A stretch of DNA of 36,538 nucleotides from an uncultured Coriobacteriaceae bacterium (GTDB taxonomy: Bacteria; Actinomycetota; Coriobacteriia; Coriobacteriales; Atopobiaceae). The notes beneath the pieces were generated by a model. The model did not search any database, was not told the DNA's origin, and saw only the letters and a program-made list of their open reading frames with translations. Shown one piece after another: positions 31,572-36,538 of the stretch; positions within the stretch are counted from its first letter, which is position 1; the number at the start of each line of letters is the position of its first letter. The position numbers and the translations under genes are program-made. Where the stretch lies: positions 1-36,538 of the forward strand of contig CADALE010000023.1 in assembly GCA_902788705.1 (NCBI GenBank). Direction: 5' to 3'.

Positions 31572-32426
31572 CTATGCCAGCAGCTGGGGCACCAGCGCCT
31601 CGAGCGCGTCGGCGATGCCGTCTGAGTTGTTGTCACCCGTCACGTAGTCAGCCTCTGCCTTGACCTCGTCCACCGCGTTGCCCATGGCCACGCCCACCTG
31701 TGCCCACTTGATCATGGTGAGGTCGTTCTGGGCGTCACCGAAGCTCATGACCTCGGACTGGTCGATGCCCAGCACCTCGAAGGTGTCCTTGAGGGCACGA
31801 ACCTTGTCCACGCCCAGCGGCGTGAACTCGAAGTAGTGCGGGGCCGTGAACATCGACGAGAGCTCCCCCTCGAAGGGCGCTGCCATCTCCTGCCAGTGCT
31901 CCTGCAGGTACTCGGGCTGGCCGGCGTTCAGGATCTTGTTGATGCGCCAGTCGGCGTAGGCCGCCAGGTCATGCTTCTCGCATAGCTTGTAGTTGTTGGA
32001 GTGGGCCTCGTACTCAAGGATGTACCACGTGGAGCCGTCCGGCCGGGTGATGGTGAAGAAGCAGTCGTTCACATACATGTACTCGCCATGGTCGATGACC
32101 GGCGCCACGTCAAACTTCTTCATGTGCTCGAGCACGCGCTTGCCCTGCTCGACGGTCATCGACTGCTCGAAGTACACCTGGCCCGTCTCGCAGTTGAGCG
32201 ACTTGGCGCCGTTGTAGCACACCAGCACGCCGCCGTGGTGGGCGAGGTCGAGGTCGCGGGCGTACCCCGAGAGGCCGTTTGCCGTTCGGCCGCTGGCCAG
32301 CACCAGCACCACGCCCTTCTCCTGGCACTTGAGCAGCGCCTCGCGCGTGCGCGGGGTAATGACCTTCTGGTCGTTGGTGAGCGTGCCGTCGATGTCCAGC
32401 AGAATCGCCTTGATGCCGCGTGCCAT
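31572..32426 (-). CDS. Cof-type HAD-superfamily phosphatase
   Basis: The 284-aa protein has LLDIDGTLTND (D11, D13), ASGRT (motif II), a C2 cap with aromatic-rich strands, and SFGDAQNDLTMI (motif IV). It dephosphorylates a small sugar- or cofactor-phosphate in the cytosol. The substrate is unknown. The ATG at 32426 follows GGGAGG. It lies 19 bases before cbiL and is likely co-transcribed, although a functional link is not evident. Confidence 0.92.
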   Translation of the reverse strand: MARGIKAILLDIDGTLTNDQKVITPRTREALLKCQEKGVVLVLASGRTANGLSGYARDLDLAHHGGVLVCYNGAKSLNCETGQVYFEQSMTVEQGKRVLEHMKKFDVAPVIDHGEYMYVNDCFFTITRPDGSTWYILEYEAHSNNYKLCEKHDLAAYADWRINKILNAGQPEYLQEHWQEMAAPFEGELSSMFTAPHYFEFTPLGVDKVRALKDTFEVLGIDQSEVMSFGDAQNDLTMIKWAQVGVAMGNAVDEVKAEADYVTGDNNSDGIADALEALVPQLLA

Positions 32427-32716
32427 GCGTGCCTCCCGTCTCAGTGTGCTCCGATTGCACAACGATACACGAGATAGCCGCCTTCCACAGCGAGGCATCG
32501 ACTGCTAACGCCCTAAGAAGGCAGGTGGTCGCCCGCCTTAACGCGCGCCACCGCCCTTCCTACCATTGCTCGAATAGCCATCGCCAAGGACGCGCCAGCA
32601 TGCCAAGCGTTGCTATCGTGGCGTTGTTCAGGGGAACCGTCCTCGGCTCTGATCTGGGCGCGACTGGCCTATGCGCCAAGCGCCCAAGCAGGCGACCTGT
32701 CGTGAAAGGCGGTGTC
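32427..32716. other. 290-base divergent intergenic region, no gene seen
   Basis: This lies between the minus-strand HAD gene and the plus-strand methyltransferase-like gene. An in-frame ATG at 32600 could lengthen the latter, but its codons look non-coding and the ribosome binding site near 32717 is better placed. No convincing promoter, RNA or riboswitch was seen. Confidence 0.4.
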
Positions 32717-33403
32717 ATGATGAGAGGCAGAGGCGCAATTGCCTACCTTACCCGGCTCGTCATAGAGCGGGCGATTGGGCTCGCGCTCTTCCTGGTGGGT
32801 TCGGGCGGCGTGCTTGGACCACGTGGCACGCTCTGGTTTGCCGTGTACTTTGCCGCAATCGGCTCGGTAGTCTGGGTCTATCACGCGGCGCCCGACACGA
32901 TGGAGGCCCGGCTCTCCATCGCAGAGACCAAGGACGTGACGCCCACGTGGGACAAGGTCCTGCTTGCGGTGTTTTGGCTGCTCGGCTACTTCGTGGTGTA
33001 CTGGGTCGCGGGACGCACGTGCGACCTCTCGCTGCCCATCGATGCCCTCGCCATCATCGGCGCCGTCATCTACCTGCTGTCCTGCGTCCTCACGGCATGG
33101 GCCCTGGCCGAGAACAAGTATGCCGAGGCCGTCTCGCGTGTGCAGGAGGAGCGCGGGCAGCGCGTATGCACAACCGGCCCCTACGCCTTCGTTCGGCATC
33201 CCATGTACTCCGCAATCATCATGTGGTGCGTCTCGGTAGTCATGGTGCTGTTCAGCGTACAGGTGGCGCTTGTGTCGGGGGCCGTGGCCGTGGTCATCGT
33301 GGTGCGCACGGCCCTCGAGGACGCGATGCTCGCGCGCGAGCTGCCGGGGTACGCGCAATACCGAAGCGACGTTCGCTGGCGGCTCGTGCCGTTTCTCTGG
33401 TAG
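32717..33403 (+). CDS. Isoprenylcysteine/phosphatidylethanolamine methyltransferase-like membrane protein
   Basis: The 228-aa protein has five or six membrane segments and the C-terminal ICMT/PEMT signature GPYAFVRHPMYSA, followed by EDAMLARELPGYAQYRSDVRWRLVP. This matches the bacterial ICMT-like family, which uses SAM to methylate a membrane-soluble substrate. The substrate is unknown. Two ATGs in tandem at 32717 and 32720 follow a modest AAAGGCGG. The LRR gene begins 41 bases downstream. Confidence 0.85.
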   Translation: MMRGRGAIAYLTRLVIERAIGLALFLVGSGGVLGPRGTLWFAVYFAAIGSVVWVYHAAPDTMEARLSIAETKDVTPTWDKVLLAVFWLLGYFVVYWVAGRTCDLSLPIDALAIIGAVIYLLSCVLTAWALAENKYAEAVSRVQEERGQRVCTTGPYAFVRHPMYSAIIMWCVSVVMVLFSVQVALVSGAVAVVIVVRTALEDAMLARELPGYAQYRSDVRWRLVPFLW

Positions 33404-33444
33404 CGCGCGTGTAGCCGTTGCGGCATGGCCCAAGGAGGTACGTC

Positions 33445-35430
33445 ATGCAGGTCAACGATGGCTTTGAGGTGGTTGACGGCACGCTCGTGAGCTACACCGG
33501 CACGCAGGAAAGCATCGAACTGCCTCCCGGCATCCACACGATAGGCGCGCGTGCCTGCGCCGGCAACGTGCGCGTGAGGGAGCTCTCCCTTGGCCCCGAG
33601 GTGGAGGCCGTCAAAAGCGAGGCATTCGCGGGCTGCACGTCGCTCGAGCGTGTGCGCGCCGTGTGCGACGTCCTCATCATTGACGAGAGCGCGTTTGCAC
33701 ACTGTACCTCTCTGCACACCCTGACGGTGGAAGGCTCGTACCTCGACGTGGGTCGCGAGGCCTTCGCAGGCTGTATGGCACTCCGCGAGCTTGACTTCCG
33801 CGAGGTGGGCATGATCGAGCTGCGCGAGCGGTCCTTTGCGGGATGCGCCTCCTTGGAGCGAGTCGCGACACGCGGCAGCAGCATCAACATGCACGACCAG
33901 GCATTCTTCGGATGCACCGCACTCGCGAGCGTCGAATGCGACGACGGCCCTGATGATGACGGTCAGTATCTCTGCAGCGAGACCATCGAAAGCGAGGCGT
34001 TCGCGGGCTGCACGTCGCTCGAGCGCGTACGCGTCGACAATCTATACAGTCTCGGGCATGGCGCCTTCAGGGGTTGCACGTCGCTCACGGAAGTGCTGAT
34101 TCCCGACGATCTGCGCGAGCTGGGAAGCGCCGTCTTTTCAGGCTGCACGTCGCTTGAGCAGGTAAGGCTACCCAAGGCAGGCAGCTTCGAGGATGCGAGC
34201 GACCTGTTCCGCGGCTGCACGTCGCTGACGTACGTAGACCTAGACGGTGCGAACTTCTCGCAGGTACAGCGCATGGATGGCATGTTTGCCGAATGCACGT
34301 CGCTCGAGGAGCTGGACCTCTCGGACATCGACGCCACGTCGCTTCTGAGCGCACGCGACATGTTTGGCGGGTGCACGTCGCTCATCTTCTGGGAGATGTC
34401 AGAAGCGTGGCCGGTAGGGCTGGAGGGCGCCGTGCCCGCTCCCCCTGCGAATTCACGGGGCTCCTGGTGGTCAAAGCGGCAGCAGGAGTGGCTCACCGCC
34501 CAGCAGATTGCAAGCCGCGGCCCTCTCGCGGACACGCTCACGAGCTACAACCAGCGAGAGTTGACGGTTCTCGCAGGTGCCGAGGTAGAGGATGGGGTGC
34601 TGCTCTACTACGACGGCTCGCGTCGGACCGTCGTCGTTCCCGAGGTTGTCACGGCTATTGGTGACTATGCGTTTCGTGGCCGTCGGAACGTTGAGAGCGT
34701 CCTGCTTCCCCACACGCTGAGGCGCATCGGCATGGAGGCCTTCGCAGGCTGCACCGCGCTCAGGAACGTGGAGTTTGCCAGTGGCCCTGACGACGAGGAC
34801 TGCGCGCTCGAGATCAAGACCCGTGCCTTTGCGGACTGCACGGCCCTTACGTCCATCGAGCTTCCTCCCACGATGAGCGAGAGCTCGGGAGACTACCTGT
34901 TCGAAGGCTGCACCTCGCTTGTCTCGGCAACGCTTCCCGCCGTGGGAGTCTTTGGCGCCTTCGAGGGTTGCGCGCGGCTGCACGAGGTTACGGTGGGCGG
35001 GGTCACCTTCTACGCGCACGACTGGGACGAGGACTACCTGTCCTACGTGGTCATGGCGGCACGAACCGACGCCATAGACATCCGCGAAGGCGTCATATAT
35101 GACTTTGCCAGTTCCGCGAAGTCGGCCATCTACGATTGGGAGGCCGACCAGGAGCGCCATGGCGAGCGTCCATACGGCTGCGCAGTGCTGCCCGAGGGAT
35201 ACCGATGTACGAGATACTTGGGCAGATGCTCACGCATTGGCATCATCCCCAAGGACGTGCACGTCCACGCGATAGCGCCGAAGGCGTTCCCCGGCATCCG
35301 CCATCTGGTGGCCTTCGTCTGCCCTGAGGGCATGAGGAAGATTGGTTGGGGCGCCTTCCCCGCCATGAAGGACAGGGGGTTTCTTACGAAGGGCACGATC
35401 AAGCGCGACGTCAGCCCCGACGGATGGTGA
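33445..35430 (+). CDS. BspA-type leucine-rich repeat protein without a signal peptide
   Basis: The 661-aa protein is built of LRR_5/BspA-type repeats with the phrase (A/F)F.GCTSLE.V repeated more than ten times. Two blocks (about 1-320 and 390-530) each open with a similar DG-strand module (EVVDGTLVSYTG and EVEDGVLLYYDG). A third, divergent block (about 545-650) ends the protein. The start at 33445 follows AAGGAGG. No signal peptide, membrane anchor or LPXTG motif is visible, unlike classical surface BspA proteins, so it appears cytoplasmic. The function is unknown. Protein binding is likely. Confidence 0.9.
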   Translation: MQVNDGFEVVDGTLVSYTGTQESIELPPGIHTIGARACAGNVRVRELSLGPEVEAVKSEAFAGCTSLERVRAVCDVLIIDESAFAHCTSLHTLTVEGSYLDVGREAFAGCMALRELDFREVGMIELRERSFAGCASLERVATRGSSINMHDQAFFGCTALASVECDDGPDDDGQYLCSETIESEAFAGCTSLERVRVDNLYSLGHGAFRGCTSLTEVLIPDDLRELGSAVFSGCTSLEQVRLPKAGSFEDASDLFRGCTSLTYVDLDGANFSQVQRMDGMFAECTSLEELDLSDIDATSLLSARDMFGGCTSLIFWEMSEAWPVGLEGAVPAPPANSRGSWWSKRQQEWLTAQQIASRGPLADTLTSYNQRELTVLAGAEVEDGVLLYYDGSRRTVVVPEVVTAIGDYAFRGRRNVESVLLPHTLRRIGMEAFAGCTALRNVEFASGPDDEDCALEIKTRAFADCTALTSIELPPTMSESSGDYLFEGCTSLVSATLPAVGVFGAFEGCARLHEVTVGGVTFYAHDWDEDYLSYVVMAARTDAIDIREGVIYDFASSAKSAIYDWEADQERHGERPYGCAVLPEGYRCTRYLGRCSRIGIIPKDVHVHAIAPKAFPGIRHLVAFVCPEGMRKIGWGAFPAMKDRGFLTKGTIKRDVSPDGW

Positions 35431-35551
35431 TGCGCTGGCCGATGCGGGGCACGCAGCTCCTCCGTGTTTGGTGACAACCAGAGGTCGGTTTGGGCCCGAG
35501 GATGTTGGGAGTCGCGTAGCGGCTGGTCCCCTCGGTGCGCCAGGCAAGGCG

Positions 35552-35710
35552 TCACAGCTCGATCAGGCCGCACTCATCCCCGTAGGCATACACCTTGCAC
35601 GGCCCCTGCATCCAGAACTCGGCGCGCGCTTCCTGCTCGGGGTAAAGCCGCCTGATGCGCACGAGGTCATCGCCAACCCATACAGGCGGCGCATGGCAAG
35701 GCATCGCCAT
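35552..35710 (-). CDS. Possible small protein or gene remnant
   Basis: An open frame from ATG 35710 (52 aa) shows codons with strong G/C third positions (for example GDDLVRIRRLYPEQEARAEF and KVYAYGDECGLIEL), unlike the surrounding non-coding DNA. Upstream starts extend it to 35788, across the ferredoxin promoter. No good ribosome binding site is seen. It could be a small real gene or the C-terminal remnant of a lost one. No family is recognised. The rest of 35431-35805 holds only the ferredoxin promoter. Confidence 0.35.
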   Translation of the reverse strand: MAMPCHAPPVWVGDDLVRIRRLYPEQEARAEFWMQGPCKVYAYGDECGLIEL

Positions 35711-35746
35711 TTGGCATTTGATATGCCTGCCCCTCACCCACATAAT
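35709..35746 (+). promoter_or_regulatory. EFR1 ferredoxin promoter with GGCAT motif
   Basis: ATTTGGCAT (35709-35717) directly precedes TTGATA (-35, 35718-35723), a 17-base spacer and CATAAT (-10, 35741-35746). GGCAT-TTGAT-ATGCC (35713-35727) is a 5-bp dyad. The arrangement matches the promoters at 4565-4602 and 5692-5729. Confidence 0.6.
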
Positions 35747-35805
35747 TGAGTCATAAGACACGTAGGGAGATGTGTCGTAGCGAGGCATTTGTGGGAGGAA
35801 TCATC

Positions 35806-36538
35806 ATGATCTTTTACTTCACGGCGACAGGCAACAGTCTCTATGCAGCGCGGCAGATCGGCGGCGGGGAGGAGCCTGTGAGCATCGCGCAAGAGCTGCG
35901 CAAGACCGATCGCCACTACCAGGATGACGCCATCGGCATCGTAGTGCCGCTTTACGAGTTTGACCTGCCAGCAGTAGTGGAGAGATTCATCGCAGGATCT
36001 ACGTTCGACACCGACTACTTCTTCATCGTCAGCACCTATGGCATGCACAACGGCGGCATCGCCGAGCGCGTGAGCAGGCGGCTCGAGGCTGCCGGAAGGC
36101 GCGTGGACTACTACAACACCGTGATCATGGTCGACAACGCCTTGCAGGTCTTTGACATGGCCGAGCAAATGCGCATCGATCCCGAGAAGCACGTGGACGA
36201 GCACCTCGAGGCCATCCGCGCCGACGTCGAAGCACGCCGGCACTACATCCAGCCGGCCACCAAGGAGGAGGTTGACTTCTATGAGGGCTACATGGCCAAT
36301 CCTGCCTTCGACCTGCATCCCCGCCTCGACAACCCCCTCTATCGCCTGACCGACGCCTGCATAGGCTGCGGCACCTGTTCGCGCGTGTGCCCCATGCACT
36401 CGATCACCATGGAAGACAACAGGCCCAGCTGGGACTACACCACCTGCGCGGGCTGCTACGCCTGCGTCCACGCATGCCCCAAGGCTGCCATCCGCTTCAC
36501 CAAGTACCAGGAGCCCAACCCCGAGGTGCACTACCGCA
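35806..36538 (+). CDS. EFR1-family flavodoxin-ferredoxin fusion, cut by the right edge
   Basis: At least 244 residues are present. The N-terminus is flavodoxin-like, with the FMN phosphate loop FTATGNS (residues 5-11) and VPLYEFDLPAVV. The C-terminus has two [4Fe-4S] motifs, CIGCGTCSRVCP and CAGCYACVHACP. This is the EFR1 architecture found in anaerobes, thought to shuttle low-potential electrons. The family is about 260 residues, so only a short tail is missing. GGGAGGAA precedes the ATG. The promoter motif is shared with the Fe-S aldo/keto reductase and the DUF3737 operon. Confidence 0.92.
   Translation, partial: MIFYFTATGNSLYAARQIGGGEEPVSIAQELRKTDRHYQDDAIGIVVPLYEFDLPAVVERFIAGSTFDTDYFFIVSTYGMHNGGIAERVSRRLEAAGRRVDYYNTVIMVDNALQVFDMAEQMRIDPEKHVDEHLEAIRADVEARRHYIQPATKEEVDFYEGYMANPAFDLHPRLDNPLYRLTDACIGCGTCSRVCPMHSITMEDNRPSWDYTTCAGCYACVHACPKAAIRFTKYQEPNPEVHYR

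Noticed and set aside
32427..32716. Cobalamin riboswitch or tRNA near cbiL
   Set aside because: No B12-box-like sequence or cloverleaf could be traced on either strand.
35783..35792. Another AGGCATTTG near the EFR1 ribosome binding site
   Set aside because: It is not followed by promoter hexamers at the shared spacing, and it lies inside the untranslated leader.

Overview
The window is a GC-rich (roughly 65 percent by eye), densely coded actinobacterial chromosome segment. Codon use, purine-rich ribosome binding sites, and the mix of anaerobe-type redox proteins (ferredoxin-fused aldo/keto reductase, EFR1-type flavodoxin/ferredoxin, DUF3737) point to Coriobacteriia, most likely an Olsenella/Atopobiaceae-like gut or oral anaerobe. 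This placement is inferred from gene content. I saw no rRNA, tRNA, phage, transposase or CRISPR array. Two genes run off the edges, at 1-48 and 35806-36538.

Layout. 1-3244: an SAM methyltransferase, a CcdA/TlpA-like thiol-redox pair, and a cysteine-type glutathione peroxidase with a strong promoter that carries two short palindromes. 3381-6815: an Fe-S aldo/keto reductase, a LysR regulator, and a divergent two-gene operon (71-aa protein plus DUF3737). 6903-12477: a CobW GTPase, a Cof-type HAD phosphatase, a Pit phosphate transporter and an OmpR/PhoR-like two-component system. 12501-14571: an operon of RelB-PIN fusion, sugar acetyltransferase and fructosamine kinase. 14732-25258: housekeeping and metabolic genes (icd, thioesterase, corA, amidohydrolase, recQ, EamA exporter, polyphosphate:AMP phosphotransferase, phosphopantetheinyl transferase plus a membrane-anchored protein, and an alpha/beta hydrolase). 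25450-30754, all on the minus strand: a VanX-like dipeptidase, an 81-aa acidic protein, a 1104-aa zinc-ribbon/TIR/transmembrane/beta-propeller protein, and a bacterial-type poly(ADP-ribose) glycohydrolase. 30836-36538: cbiL, a HAD phosphatase, an isoprenylcysteine-methyltransferase-like membrane protein, a 661-aa leucine-rich-repeat protein with no signal peptide, and the EFR1 ferredoxin.

The two strongest leads are as follows. (1) The TIR protein is tightly coupled to an 81-aa protein and a VanX-like enzyme, and is followed by a protein with the PARG signature GGG-X7-QEE. This suggests a membrane-anchored NAD+/ADP-ribose signalling or defence module. (2) Three promoters, for the Fe-S aldo/keto reductase, the 71-aa/DUF3737 operon and the EFR1 ferredoxin 30 kb away, share a GGCAT-containing motif that abuts the -35 hexamer with the same 17-bp spacer. 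This suggests one redox regulon, probably run by the LysR protein encoded here. A third signal is a dispersed 30-bp inverted repeat whose two arms change together between copies.
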